A stretch of DNA of 64,000 nucleotides from DATBJJ01 sp963750915 (GCA_963750915.1 CAVVSF010000007.1:1240001-1304000); one strand, 5' to 3'. Counted from the stretch's first letter, positions 10,124-20,259 are shown. The notes: generated by a model from the sequence alone, not told the origin. Numbers and translations: made by a program.

Positions 10124-10879
10124 CGGGCGCAGGTCAGGTGACGGCCGCCGTCGATCGCGATCGTCTCGCCGGTGATCCACCCCGATCGATCCGAACCGAG
10201 GAAGTAAATCAGATCGGCGATCTCCTGCGGTTCGCCGGGACGGCCGAGCGGGTGCGTCTCGCGCGATCGCGTCAGGAACGCGCTGTAGTTCTCCTCGCTC
10301 ATGCCGCCGCGGCGATGGAGATTGGTGACGGTCACGCCCGGGTTGACGGCGTTGACCCGCACGCCCTTCGGCGCCAGCTCCAGCGCGGCGCAGCGCGTCA
10401 GCTGATCGATCGCCGCCTTGCTGACGCAGTACCGACAGCACGCCGGGGAAAGCGCGCAATCCGGTCACGCTCGACACGTTGACGATGGCGCCTCGGGCGG
10501 CGACGAGGGCGGGCGTGGCCGCGCGCATCAGCCGGAACGGCGCCCGGACGTTGATGTCCATCATCCGATCCCAGTCCTCGTCGCTCGTGTTCTCGACCGA
10601 ACCGGAACCGATGATGCCAGCGGCGTTGACCAGGACGGAGATGCCTCCCAGCTCCTTCGCCGCCGCCGCGACGATCGTCTCCGGTGCCGACGTCTCGGTG
10701 ACGTCGGCGCGACAGACGGCCGCTCGGCCGCCGGCGCTCCTGACCTCGGCCGCCACCTCGCGCAGCGCGTCGTCGTCCCGGCTCACGACCAGCACCGCCG
10801 CCCCTGCTTTGCCGAACGTAACCGCCGCCGCGCGCCCGATGCCGCTCGACGCCCCCGTCACCACCACCTGCTGAGCCAT
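10120..10879 (-). CDS. short-chain dehydrogenase/reductase, frame broken at the catalytic tyrosine
   Basis: Start ATG at 10879 (MAQQVVVTGASSGIG). The corrected product is about 252 aa. Cofactor motif TGASSGIG, LVNAAG, serine motif NVSSVTG and the C-terminal IYFLGSDRSGWITGETIAIDGG are typical of classical SDRs of the FabG type. An extra base at about 10432 converts the expected SYCVSKAA (YxxxK active site) into SVLRQQGG. The remainder, GVRVNAVNPGVTVTNL to the end, continues in the next frame. The break sits on a GTAC. Taken literally the enzyme would be inactive; if it is a base-calling artefact, the gene is intact. Confidence 0.88.
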
Positions 10880-11135
10880 GCGTCGGTTGTAGCACAGACT
10901 CGGATCGAAAGCGGCGGCTGTGCCGGCGCGGCCCCGATCTGTCCTCCGTGGTGTCCAGGATCGTGCACAGTCGCCCAACAGGTGCGACCGGGAAAGGCCG
11001 AAAAAACAGGGGCGCGCCCGCAGGTGCGGACGGCAAGTGTTTTGCCCCGTCTTCGTCCGTAGTTGGTCCCGGCGGCTGGCACTTTGCCCGGAAGGGCGCC
11101 AGGCCGCCTTTCTGCACTTTGCGGCTCTACATGCC
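10880..11135. other. intergenic region between the dehydrogenase and the TonB fusion gene
   Basis: About 255 bp with divergent flanking genes, so it should contain promoters in both directions. I see a TGGCAC close to TTTGCCC at about 11077-11090, reminiscent of a -24/-12 promoter but with a spacer several bases too short. No other gene or RNA is evident. A frame open on the plus strand from 10920 continues into the TonB gene but has no coding character before 11136. Confidence 0.5.
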
Positions 11136-12227
11136 ATGTCCACACGACTGCACGCCGGCGCGGAGGTGTTTACCGCGCGGGAGATAGCGGCTGCTGCCGG
11201 CACGACGACGGCCGACGCCGAGGCGCTGATCGCGTCCGGCGCGATCTCGACGCTCGACGGCCGTTTCGTCGGCTGCGATGATGCAGTACGCGCAGTCCTG
11301 CAACTCCGGGGGTATGATGCGGGGCCCGAACCGGCCCGCCAGCTCTTCCGTCCAGCGCCGGCGTCCCGGGCGCGTCGAAGCGTCCCCCTGACGACAGCCG
11401 GCCTGCTTCACGCCGCCGGGTTTGCTCTGATCCTGCTCGCAACCTGGACGGTCGCGAGCAAGGCTGAGGTCGCGCCGAAAACCGATCCCGCACGGCTCGT
11501 CTTCCTAGTGAAACCGGGACCTGGCGGCGGTGGCGGTGGCGGCGGGCAGAAGCAGCCTGCCCCGGCGCGGCCAGCCGCGATGAAGGGAAAGTCTGCGCTC
11601 AAGAGCCCGGTGCCGGTTGAGCGCGTCGTCCGTCGGCCGGATCCTGAGCCGCCGCCACGGCCCAAGCCGGTACCGCCGCCAGAGGTGAAGCCCGCGGAGC
11701 GGCCGGCTGAACCGCCGCCGCCCGTGCCAAAGCCGGACCCGGCGCCGCCGGTGGTCGCGCCCGTGGTCAGTGCGCCGGCCGATCCGGTCGAGAAGCCCGG
11801 CGTTCTGGCGGACACGAAGCCATCGGACAGCCGCGGACCAGGGACAGGCGCCGGATCCGGATCGGGTGCCGGCAGCGGGATTGGCGAAGGGACCGGCGCT
11901 GGCATTGGCGACGGCAGCGGCGGAGGCACGGGGGGTGGTCCCTATCGGCCTGGCAGCGGCATCACCGCGCCGTCGATAGTCCACGAAGTTCGCCCGGACT
12001 ACACGGAAGAGGCCAGGCGCCGGAGCCTCAGCGGCGACGTCGTCCTCGAAATCGTCGTTCGCGCCGATGGTCGCGTCGGAAACGTGCGTATCGTGCAGGG
12101 ACTCGGCTCGGGTCTCGACCAGCGCGCGATCGATGCCGTGCGGCAGTGGCGCTTCGCGCCGGCCCGCCGGCTCGGGACGCCGGTGGACGTGATGGTGGAA
12201 GTCGCGGTGGAGTTCAGGCTGCGATAG
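11136..12227 (+). CDS. TonB-family energy transducer with N-terminal HTH-like domain
   Basis: 363 aa from ATG 11136. Residues 1-65 (FTAREIAAAAGTTTADAEAL, then GAISTLDGRFVGCDDAVRAV) look like a MerR/excisionase-type winged helix-turn-helix. A single membrane helix (LLHAAGFALILLATWTVASK, about 90-110) follows, then a long Pro/Lys/Gly-rich spacer, and a TonB C-terminal domain (VRPDYTEEARRRSLSGDVVL, QWRFAPARR). TonB couples the proton-motive force to outer-membrane receptors. The start is supported because the upstream extension is compositionally random. Downstream genes follow closely (8 bp, then an ATGA overlap), suggesting an operon with the FxLYD-like and VWFA proteins. Confidence 0.88.
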   Translation: MSTRLHAGAEVFTAREIAAAAGTTTADAEALIASGAISTLDGRFVGCDDAVRAVLQLRGYDAGPEPARQLFRPAPASRARRSVPLTTAGLLHAAGFALILLATWTVASKAEVAPKTDPARLVFLVKPGPGGGGGGGGQKQPAPARPAAMKGKSALKSPVPVERVVRRPDPEPPPRPKPVPPPEVKPAERPAEPPPPVPKPDPAPPVVAPVVSAPADPVEKPGVLADTKPSDSRGPGTGAGSGSGAGSGIGEGTGAGIGDGSGGGTGGGPYRPGSGITAPSIVHEVRPDYTEEARRRSLSGDVVLEIVVRADGRVGNVRIVQGLGSGLDQRAIDAVRQWRFAPARRLGTPVDVMVEVAVEFRLR

Positions 12228-12235
12228 GTGGAAGG

Positions 12236-13054
12236 ATGGAATCGATGCTCGTAGTCATCATGGCGGGTGCGCTCGCCGCGGCGGTACTCCTCGGCGGCCT
12301 CGTGGTCAAGCTGACGCTCGACGAGCGACGTCGCGCGGCGGCGCGGGTCGCGTTTCTCGCCGGCCTGGCCACGGAAGCCGCAGGGTCGGCGGTACCGCGC
12401 GAAAGCACCGCTGACCTCGAGCTGCGTTATGCCGACGCGGAGGACTTCGAGCCCGAACCGGAGCCAGTGCGGGCCCGCGAAGTGCGCGACGTCGCGCCAC
12501 GACTGCAGCCGGCAAGCACGGACTGGCGCGACAGCAGCTTCGATGACCGCACCGAGCTCGAACCGGCCCAGCTCTTCGCGGCGCCCGTCCAGCGGTCGGC
12601 GTGGCCGCGGCGTGCGGCCATCGGCGCAGCCCTTGCGGGAACGATTTTCGGCGTCGCGGTCGGCCTCCGCTCAATCGGCGACAGTCGGTGGCGCAGCGCC
12701 AGCGGCGGCGAGAGTGACGAGCGTTCCTCAGCTCGACCTGATGTCGCTCAAGCACACCCAGGACACCGACGCGATGACGATCGTCGGCCTGGTGCACAAT
12801 CCCGTGAACGGTCCGATGCTGCCGAACGTCTTTGCCACGGCTCTTCTCTTCGACGCCGACGGCTCGTTTCTCGCGAGCGGCCGGGCGCCGCTCGACTTCG
12901 GCGGCCTCGGCCCGAACGGCGAAAGCGGCTTCGTCATCAAGGTGCCGGTGAGCGCGCCGGTCGCACGCTATCGCATCGGCTTCCGCGCCGAGGACGGCCG
13001 CGTCATCGGCCATGTCGATCGGCGCTCGGCCAGCGCCATCGCAAGAGGACCATC

Positions 13055-13058
<4 letters not shown>
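12236..13058 (+). CDS. membrane-anchored FxLYD-like protein, frame broken once
   Basis: ATG 12236 begins MESMLVVIMAGALAAAVLLGG, a membrane anchor, followed by a charged linker and a second hydrophobic segment (AAIGAALAGTIFGVAVGL). The frame then degenerates. The next frame carries a domain like FxLYD (LDLMSLKHTQDTDAMTIVGL, PLDFGGLGPNGESGFVIKVP) ending at TGA 13058. The shift lies between about 12660 and 12700; deleting one base near 12685 gives SIGDSGGAAPAAARVTS. The stop overlaps the ATG of the VWFA gene (ATGA). Function is unknown; a periplasmic or envelope partner of the flanking genes is inferred. Confidence 0.72.
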
Positions 13059-14152
<1,094 letters not shown>

Positions 14153-14188
14153 CGGCGCGACGCTCAATCGCGCCGGCTCCCCGGAGCC

Positions 14189-14944
14189 GTGCAGTATCAT
14201 CGGTCGGTGGATCTGTATGCGACCGCGATCGGCCTGAGCGTACTCGGCAGCCTTGGCGGGTTGCTGACAGCATCGACGTTCCTGCTGCTCGGCGATCACG
14301 TCCGCGTCAAGCTGGTTCCGTGGCTGATTAGCTACGCCGTGGGCACACTGCTCGGTGTCGCTCTCCTGGCGCTGCTGCCGGAAGCGCTCGAGCAGATTCC
14401 GCCGGGGTCGGCGCTGCTGACGCTGCTCGGCGGCGTGCTGGCGTTCTTCCTGCTCGAGAAGCTCGTGCTGTGGCGGCATTGTCACGACACCCACGAGTGC
14501 GAGGTCCACACCAGCAGCGCCGCGTCGCTGGTGATCGTCGGCGACGCGTTTCACACCTTCGTCGACGGCGCCGTCATCGCCGCGGCGGTGCTGACGTCGG
14601 TGCCGCTCGGCATCACCACCGCGCTCGCCGTGGCCGCGCACGAGATCCCGCAGGAAGTCGGTGACGTCGCGATCCTGCTGCGCGCCGGGTTCTCGCGGCG
14701 CCGCGCCTTCCTGCTGAACCTCGCCGCCGGCGCCGGCGGCGTCCTCGGCGCGGTCGGCATGCTGCTGGCGTCGGACGTGGTTCCGAACCTGCTGCCGTTC
14801 GTCCTGTCGTTCGCGGCCGGCAACTTCCTCTACATCGCGATGTCCGATCTCATCCCCGACCTGCATCGCGGCGGCGTCGAGGGCGGCCCGTTCCGCCAGC
14901 TCCTCCTCATCGTCGCCGGCGTCGCCACGATCTCGCTGCTCTGA
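14189..14944 (+). CDS. ZIP-family divalent metal transporter
   Basis: 251 aa from GTG 14189 (a second GTG at 14207, reading VDLYATAIG, may be the real start). Seven or eight hydrophobic helices. The ZIP metal-binding helices are visible: helix 4 SLVIVGDAFHTFVDGAVIAAAV (H, D residues) and helix 5 AVAAHEIPQEVGDVAILL (HEIPQE). A His/Cys stretch (RHCHDTHECEVH) in the loop before helix 4 is a likely metal sensor or loading site. The family moves zinc or iron into the cytoplasm by facilitated transport. It starts 37 bp after the VWFA gene. Confidence 0.92.
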   Translation: MQYHRSVDLYATAIGLSVLGSLGGLLTASTFLLLGDHVRVKLVPWLISYAVGTLLGVALLALLPEALEQIPPGSALLTLLGGVLAFFLLEKLVLWRHCHDTHECEVHTSSAASLVIVGDAFHTFVDGAVIAAAVLTSVPLGITTALAVAAHEIPQEVGDVAILLRAGFSRRRAFLLNLAAGAGGVLGAVGMLLASDVVPNLLPFVLSFAAGNFLYIAMSDLIPDLHRGGVEGGPFRQLLLIVAGVATISLL

Positions 14945-14957
14945 TCCCGTTCGTGCT

Positions 14958-15035
14958 TCGGGGACAGTCACTCGTGACTGTCCCCAGTGACTGTCCCCGG
15001 GCGACTGTCATCTGTAGCTGTCGGGGACGGCACCT
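14958..15035. repeat. REP-like cluster, GGGGACAGTCAC family
   Basis: GGGGACAGTCAC, then GTGACTGTCCCC twice, then degenerate copies ending in GGGGACGGCACC, fill the gap between the ZIP and BON genes. This is the same family as 6498-6571. It lies just upstream of the sigma-54 promoter of the BON gene. Confidence 0.8.
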
Positions 15036-15084
15036 CTGGTTGGCGAAAGGCCCACCTTTGTTGGGCAAATTGGCCCCTCAGGGC

Positions 15085-15100
15085 TGGCACCGCGTTTGCC
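15085..15100 (+). promoter_or_regulatory. sigma-54 (-24/-12) promoter for the BON-domain gene
   Basis: TGGCAC (15085-15090), a 5-bp spacer, then TTGCC (15096-15100) matches the sigma-54 consensus TGGCAC-N5-TTGC. Transcription would start near 15111, leaving a leader of about 40 nt before the ATG at 15150. No enhancer-binding activator gene is in the window. Confidence 0.7.
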
Positions 15101-15149
15101 CCACTCCAGTGCAGAACGAGAAAGGGAAGACCCGGCGGGTCGGGACGTT

Positions 15150-15695
15150 ATGACTGGACGAAACTGGATTGGCCGTACGCTGCTGACGCTAGCGTTCCTG
15201 GCCTCAGCGGTATCCGCGGTCCCGGCGCAGGATCGCTTCGACACGAAGATCGCCAACAGCATCAGCCGCGAGATCGAACGCTACCCGCAACTCACCATCT
15301 TCGATTTCGTGAGCGGCACGGTCGAGAACGGGGCCGTCACGCTGACGGGGAAAGTGACGATGCCGTTCAAGAAGGACGACATCGGCCGCAAGGCAGCGAA
15401 GGTCGAAGGCGTGCAGAGCGTGAACAACGCGATCGAGGTGCTGCCGGTGTCGTCGTACGACGAGGAGCTGCGCTTGCGGATCGCTCGTGCGATTTACGGC
15501 AACTCGGCCTTCTGGCAGTACGGCGCCCGCGCCAACCCGCCGATCCGTATCATCGTCGAACACGGTCACGTGACGCTCACGGGCGTTGTACGCAGCGCGG
15601 TCGACCGGATGCTGGCCAGGACACTGGCGACCGGATTCGGCGAGCTGTCGGTGACGAACGACCTTCGCACCGACGCGGAGATGCGGAGCGAATAG
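15150..15695 (+). CDS. periplasmic protein with two BON domains
   Basis: 181 aa. The signal peptide (LLTLAFLASAVSAVPAQ) is followed by a BON domain (about 30-95, with GTVENGAVTLTGKV and GVQSVNNAIEV) and a second BON-like half (about 105-170, with IIVEHGHVTLTGVV). BON domains bind phospholipid or envelope components and occur in osmotic-stress proteins such as OsmY. ATG 15150 was chosen over the upstream GTG-type start because it directly precedes the signal peptide and lies after the sigma-54 promoter. It is monocistronic; the next gene is convergent. Confidence 0.85.
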   Translation: MTGRNWIGRTLLTLAFLASAVSAVPAQDRFDTKIANSISREIERYPQLTIFDFVSGTVENGAVTLTGKVTMPFKKDDIGRKAAKVEGVQSVNNAIEVLPVSSYDEELRLRIARAIYGNSAFWQYGARANPPIRIIVEHGHVTLTGVVRSAVDRMLARTLATGFGELSVTNDLRTDAEMRSE

Positions 15696-15714
15696 CGCGG
15701 CAGGTGAAGAGGCG

Positions 15715-16524
15715 CTACGCCCGCGGCGTCTGCGCGTCGTCGGTCTCGCGTCCGCCCTTGCGCACGACCCACCAGAGGATGGCGCCGATCAGCAGCACCG
15801 CCGCGACGAACGCGCCGACGAACAGGAACAACGTGCGATGCAGGATCGACTGCCGATCCATTCGCACCTCAATCGACACCGGCCGGCCGTCGAGGCGATC
15901 GGTCAGCGCCTGTTCCCACGCCAGGATGTTGCCGCGGGCGATATCGCCTGGCTCATTGGTCGCGAGGTCGCGTACGTTGTGGTAGACGACGCGGCTCGGA
16001 AGGTGGAGGCGGAAGGCGACGAGCTCCTTGCCGTCCCAGCCGACGTTCTGCATCGCCCCGGCGCGGAAGGCGGATGCGCCGACGTTCTGGCGGTAAACCG
16101 CAAATCCATCCTGTTCGCCGAGCTCGTAGGTCGACCACGAGAACGGCGCCGCCTTCGACAGCTGCCGGACATCGGCGACCCGCATGCGCACCTGGATGAA
16201 GCGCCGGCCGAACCGCCGCCACTCGCGACTCACCCTCGTGACTTCCGTCTGGGGCGTCTGATACAGGGCGCGAAGCGCCGCCCGATCGAGCCGCGCCTCC
16301 GGATCGAGCGGCAGGTTCAGGCCGCGCAGCATCACCAGCGCCGGAATCGACGCGTTCACCGTGATCTCAGCCGAGCCGTCGAGACTGATGTAGATGTCTT
16401 CTTCGTATTCGTAGACGCGGCCGAACATCTGGCCGCCGCACGCGGCCGACAGCGCCACGACGAGCGCCGCCGCCAGCGCGACCACATGCGAGCCGGCGCG
16501 GGCTCGGCGGGGAAACGATGCCAT
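15715..16524 (-). CDS. lipoprotein with C-terminal membrane helix, function unknown
   Basis: 269 aa from ATG 16524 (MASFPRRARAG). The lipobox is in ALVVALSAACGG (Cys about residue 29). The body is mixed beta (VYEYEEDIYISLDGSAEI, SREWRRFGRRFIQVRM, AFRLHLPSRVVYHN), and a C-terminal helix (LFLFVGAFVAAVLLIGAILW) with a basic tail follows. It resembles acidobacterial LppM-like hypothetical lipoproteins; no function is claimed. An in-frame ATG 30 bp upstream (16554) is possible but would bury the signal peptide. It is divergent from polA, with 73 bp between starts. Confidence 0.72.
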   Translation of the reverse strand: MASFPRRARAGSHVVALAAALVVALSAACGGQMFGRVYEYEEDIYISLDGSAEITVNASIPALVMLRGLNLPLDPEARLDRAALRALYQTPQTEVTRVSREWRRFGRRFIQVRMRVADVRQLSKAAPFSWSTYELGEQDGFAVYRQNVGASAFRAGAMQNVGWDGKELVAFRLHLPSRVVYHNVRDLATNEPGDIARGNILAWEQALTDRLDGRPVSIEVRMDRQSILHRTLFLFVGAFVAAVLLIGAILWWVVRKGGRETDDAQTPRA

Positions 16525-16597
16525 TTTCCGAATGATATACTCACTTTCTGGCATCGTTCCCGCCCGTTTGATGCTCGTGACTTCCCTCGTGTGATCA

Positions 16598-19324
16598 ATG
16601 TCCACTCCCGAACGCGTCTTCCTGATCGACGGCAGCTCGCAGATGTATCGCGCCTATCACGCGATGCGCGGCTCCGGCCTGTCCGGTCCGGGTGGACGCT
16701 CGACGCACGCCGTCTACATTTTCGTGACGATGCTGCGGAAGCTGTTCGAGGATCATCACCCGAAGTTCATCGCCGCATCGTTCGACCTTGCCGGGCCGAC
16801 CTTCCGCTCCGACATGGCGGTCGACTACAAGGCCAATCGCTCGCCGATGCCGCCGGACCTCGCCGAGCAGATTCCATGGGTGCACGAGGCGTGCGAAGCG
16901 CTCGGCGTCCCGATTCTCACCTACGAGCGGTTCGAAGCCGACGACGTCATCGGTACGCTGGCGACCAGAGCCACTGAAGCGGGGTTCGAGGTCGCCATCG
17001 TCACCGGCGACAAGGACTTCTTCCAGCTCGTCGACGACGGCATCAAGGTCTACAACCCGCGCGACGACGGCACGTGGTACGACGCATCCGGCGTCGTCGA
17101 AAAGTTCGGCGTCGCGCCGGCGCAGGTCGTCGACGTGCTGGCGCTGATGGGAGATTCGATCGACAACATCAAGGGCGTGCCCGGGATCGGCGAGAAGGGG
17201 GCGCGCGACCTGATCGCGACCTACGGCTCGCTCGAGGAGCTGCTCGCGCATGCCCCCGAGGTGACCAACAAGAGGTATCGCGAGGGTCTCCTCGGCCACG
17301 CGGAGGACGCGCGGCAGAGCCGCGAGCTGGCGCGCATCCGCACCGACGTGCCGGTGCCGTTCGAGCCGGAAGCGCTGCGCTATCGCGGCGCGTCGCGCGA
17401 CCGCTGCTTCGAACTGTTCACACGCCTCGGGTTCCGCTCGCTCGTCCTGGAGTACGCCCCGACGGCGGAGACGGTCGGCAAGGACTACGCGGTCGTGCGA
17501 TCGCTCGACGAGCTGAATACGCTCGCGAGCGAGCTGGCGCGAGTCGGGCGCTTCGGCATCCACGTGCTCGCCGACGGTCCGGCGCCGATGCGCGCCGGCA
17601 TCGTCGGCCTGTCGTTCTCGACCGGCCCGCACCAGGCTCGCTACGTGCCGCTGGCGACGACGGCAACCGTGAGCGAGGGGCTGTTCGGCGCGGCGGAGGA
17701 CACCGGCAAAGGCCTCGAAGGCGCCGCAGCGCTGGCGGCGCTGAAGCCGCTGCTCGAGAACGAGGGCGTGCGCAAGGTCGGGCACGATCTGAAGGCCGAC
17801 GCGATCCTGCTGTCGCGTCATGGCATCGCGCTGCGCGGGCTCGAGACCGACGTCATGATCGCGAGCTATCTGCTCGACGCGACGCGATCGTCGCACCCGC
17901 TCGCGGATCTCGCGATCGAGCACACGGGCTACAAGGCGCTGACGGAAGAGGACGTCTGCGGCCGCGGCGCCAAGGCGGTCTCGTTCGCGTCGATCCCGGA
18001 GGCGCGGACGCTCGACTTCGCCGGCGAGCGCTCGGATCTGGGCCTGCAGCTCGCCGCCCCGATGCTGGCGTTGATGCGGAAAGACGAGCTGCAGAGCGTT
18101 TACGACGAGCTCGAGCATCCGCTGATTCCGGTCCTCGTCGACATCGAGCGGGCCGGTGTGCGCGTCGACACGGCGGCGCTCGCGGCCCAGGGCGGCCGGC
18201 TCGAGCAGGAGCTGTCGCGGCTGGCGGCGCGAGTCTACGAGCTCGCGGGCGAAGAGTTCAACATCAACTCGCCCAAGAAGCTGTCGGAGGTGTTGTTCGA
18301 CCGTCTCGGGATGCGTACGGAGACGATCCGCCGCACCACGAAGACGAAGGCGCAGTCGACGGCGTCGGAGGTGCTCGAAGAACTGGCGCTGACGCACGAA
18401 CTGCCGCGGCTCATCCTCGAGTGGCGCGGCCTGCAGAAGCTGAAGGGCACGTACATCGACGCGCTGCCGACGCTGGTGAATCCGGAGACCGGCCGCGTCC
18501 ACACGTCGTTCAACCAGGCAGTCGCTGCAACCGGTCGTCTCAGCAGCAGCGACCCCAACCTGCAGAACATCCCGATTCGCACCGAGATCGGCCGCGAGAT
18601 CCGCCGCGCCTTCGTCGCCGAGCCCGGGCACGTCCTGATCTCCGCCGACTACTCCCAGATCGAGCTGCGTGTGCTCGCGCACATGGCCGCCGAGCAGACG
18701 CTGGTCGACGCGTTCAACAAGGGAGAGGACATCCACGACCGCACCGCGCGCAAGGTCTTCGGCAACCACAGCGCGCTGAGCGGGCACGAGCTGCGGCGGC
18801 GGGCGAAGATCATCAACTACGCCCTGCTCTACGGCAAGCAGGCGTTCACGCTGTCGAAAGACATCGGCGTCTCACGGCAGGAGGCGCAGGAGTTCATCGA
18901 CGCCTACTTCGCGGGCTTCCCTGCCGTCCGCGGCTTCCTCGACGGCCTGCTGGCGCGGGCGCGTGAAACCGGCGTCGTCAAGACGATGTTCGGCCGGAGG
19001 CGGCTGGTGCCGGACCTGAACAGCCGCAACGGCCAGATTCGCGGCCGTGCCGAGCGCGAAGCCACCAATCTGCCGATCCAGGGCACGGCCGCCGATATCC
19101 TCAAGCGCGCGATGATCGACGTGCACGAGGCGCTCCCCGGCGTCGCCGGCGGGCGGGCGCGGATGATCCTCACGGTGCACGACGAGCTCCTGTTCGAAAC
19201 GCCGAAAGAGGCGGCCGACGAAACCGCGGCGGCCGTGAAGGAATTGATGGAGCGTGCGGTGAAGCTCGACGTCCCGCTCGACGTCGATCTCGGCATCGGC
19301 GAGAACTGGAAAGAAGCGAAGTAG
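16598..19324 (+). CDS. polA: DNA polymerase I
   Basis: 908 aa. The N-terminal 5' flap nuclease (about 1-290; FLIDGSSQMYRAYHA, DYKANRSPMPPDLAEQ, ADDVIGTLA, VTGDKDFFQLVDDG, GVPGIGEKGARDLI) is complete. The central 3'-5' exonuclease-like domain (about 300-480) has lost the first catalytic DxE motif (GIHVLADG in place of FDTETD), so proofreading is probably absent, as in Taq-type enzymes. The polymerase domain has ATGRLSSSDPNLQNIPIR, motif A DYSQIELRVLAH, motif B RRRAKIINYALLYG and motif C LTVHDELLFE. It acts in Okazaki-fragment maturation and repair. Confidence 0.97.
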   Translation: MSTPERVFLIDGSSQMYRAYHAMRGSGLSGPGGRSTHAVYIFVTMLRKLFEDHHPKFIAASFDLAGPTFRSDMAVDYKANRSPMPPDLAEQIPWVHEACEALGVPILTYERFEADDVIGTLATRATEAGFEVAIVTGDKDFFQLVDDGIKVYNPRDDGTWYDASGVVEKFGVAPAQVVDVLALMGDSIDNIKGVPGIGEKGARDLIATYGSLEELLAHAPEVTNKRYREGLLGHAEDARQSRELARIRTDVPVPFEPEALRYRGASRDRCFELFTRLGFRSLVLEYAPTAETVGKDYAVVRSLDELNTLASELARVGRFGIHVLADGPAPMRAGIVGLSFSTGPHQARYVPLATTATVSEGLFGAAEDTGKGLEGAAALAALKPLLENEGVRKVGHDLKADAILLSRHGIALRGLETDVMIASYLLDATRSSHPLADLAIEHTGYKALTEEDVCGRGAKAVSFASIPEARTLDFAGERSDLGLQLAAPMLALMRKDELQSVYDELEHPLIPVLVDIERAGVRVDTAALAAQGGRLEQELSRLAARVYELAGEEFNINSPKKLSEVLFDRLGMRTETIRRTTKTKAQSTASEVLEELALTHELPRLILEWRGLQKLKGTYIDALPTLVNPETGRVHTSFNQAVAATGRLSSSDPNLQNIPIRTEIGREIRRAFVAEPGHVLISADYSQIELRVLAHMAAEQTLVDAFNKGEDIHDRTARKVFGNHSALSGHELRRRAKIINYALLYGKQAFTLSKDIGVSRQEAQEFIDAYFAGFPAVRGFLDGLLARARETGVVKTMFGRRRLVPDLNSRNGQIRGRAEREATNLPIQGTAADILKRAMIDVHEALPGVAGGRARMILTVHDELLFETPKEAADETAAAVKELMERAVKLDVPLDVDLGIGENWKEAK

Positions 19325-19431
19325 CGAAGCCGCGAGCGACAGCGAGTGGCCACGCGAACGGAGTGCGCCGTCGAAGCGGCGCGCGAGAGAGCGTGTCGGG
19401 GAGTCCGAGGGGCGAAGCCCCTCGGTTGAGA
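19325..19431. repeat. composite dispersed element, copy A
   Basis: The spacer between polA and the convergent TPR-like gene holds GCGAGCGACAGCGAGTGG, a GC-rich middle ending GCGCGCGAGAGAGCGTG, then a hairpin CCGAGGGGC (19405-19413) / GCCCCTCGG (19417-19425) with a GAA loop. Related copies are at 33226-33412 and 53447-53596. The hairpin may end transcription of both genes. Confidence 0.75.
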
Positions 19432-20259
19432 CTAGAACGCGGTGCCGCCGGAGCGCGAGTTGCGGTTCCAGGTGTTCTTGAAGGCGGTCCACTCCTCGAT
19501 CATCGCCGCCTCGGCATCCTTGACGTCGACCCGCGGACCGAGCTTGGCGGCCCGCTCCGGGATGATCGCCGTCGTCATCAGGCGATCGAGATCGGCGCGG
19601 AGCGTGTTTTCTGGTTCGTCGGCGAGCACGGCGCGGAGCCAGCCGGCGAGCGCGGCGTGCCATGCGGTCTCGAGATCGCCATTGGCCCGGGCCGCGGCCG
19701 CCAGCCAGTAACCAGCCGCGGTCGACCCCGGATTGTCGGCCGCCTCGATCGTCATCCGGTCGATGATCTGGGCGTAGTATGCCTTCCGCTCGTCGGGCGA
19801 TCGGAGCTGCGCCTGACGGTCAAGCGACGTCGCCCACCAGTCGAGGACGCGCTCGTGCGCCGAGCTGCCGAGGAGAGCGGCGCGGGCGCGGATCGACTCG
19901 AAGAGCTGCGCCGCGGCGGCGAAGCGGCCTTCGAGGAACAGCGCCTCGGCGAATCCGATCATCAGCTCGACGCGTTCGCTGGTGTGCAGCTTGGTCGCGT
20001 CGACCATGCGCAGCGATTCGCGGGCGAGGTTGAAATCCTTGACGTCCGACGAATTCCGGAAACGCTCGAGCTGGACCCGGCCAAGGACGACGCGGGCGGC
20101 GTCCGCGCGCGAGGCGTCGGTCGCGGCATCGCGCGCGAGGCGCTCCGCCACTTCGTACTGTCCGAGGTTATAGTGCCGACGGGCGTCGCCGAGCGTGTCG
20201 GCAGACGCCGCCGTCCCGCTCAGGGTGAGCAGGGCGAAGCCGATCAGACACGAGCGCAT
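19432..20259 (-). CDS. secreted TPR-like helical protein, function unknown
   Basis: 275 aa with a signal peptide (MRSCLIGFALLTLSGTAASA). The mature part is almost all helical with TPR-like spacing: DARRHYNLGQYEVAERLARD, DAARVVLGRVQLERF, ALFLEGRFAAAAQLFESI, AAGYWLAAAARANGDLETA. Such periplasmic proteins usually scaffold complexes. It is convergent with polA and divergent from poly(A) polymerase; no operon partner. Confidence 0.72.
   Translation of the reverse strand: MRSCLIGFALLTLSGTAASADTLGDARRHYNLGQYEVAERLARDAATDASRADAARVVLGRVQLERFRNSSDVKDFNLARESLRMVDATKLHTSERVELMIGFAEALFLEGRFAAAAQLFESIRARAALLGSSAHERVLDWWATSLDRQAQLRSPDERKAYYAQIIDRMTIEAADNPGSTAAGYWLAAAARANGDLETAWHAALAGWLRAVLADEPENTLRADLDRLMTTAIIPERAAKLGPRVDVKDAEAAMIEEWTAFKNTWNRNSRSGGTAF

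Noticed and set aside
10120..10362. Separate 80-aa gene at the 3' end of the dehydrogenase
   Set aside because: It is the C-terminus of the same SDR after the frame break.
11076..11090. Sigma-54 promoter upstream of the TonB fusion gene
   Set aside because: TGGCAC and TTTGCCC are present but the spacer is about four bases too short.
10920..11135. Upstream start for the TonB fusion gene
   Set aside because: Arg-rich, non-coding composition before ATG 11136; the HTH-like domain starts right after this ATG.
16595..18787. 730-aa open frame antisense to polA
   Set aside because: Arg/Asp-rich composition typical of antisense frames; polA on the plus strand has all polymerase motifs.
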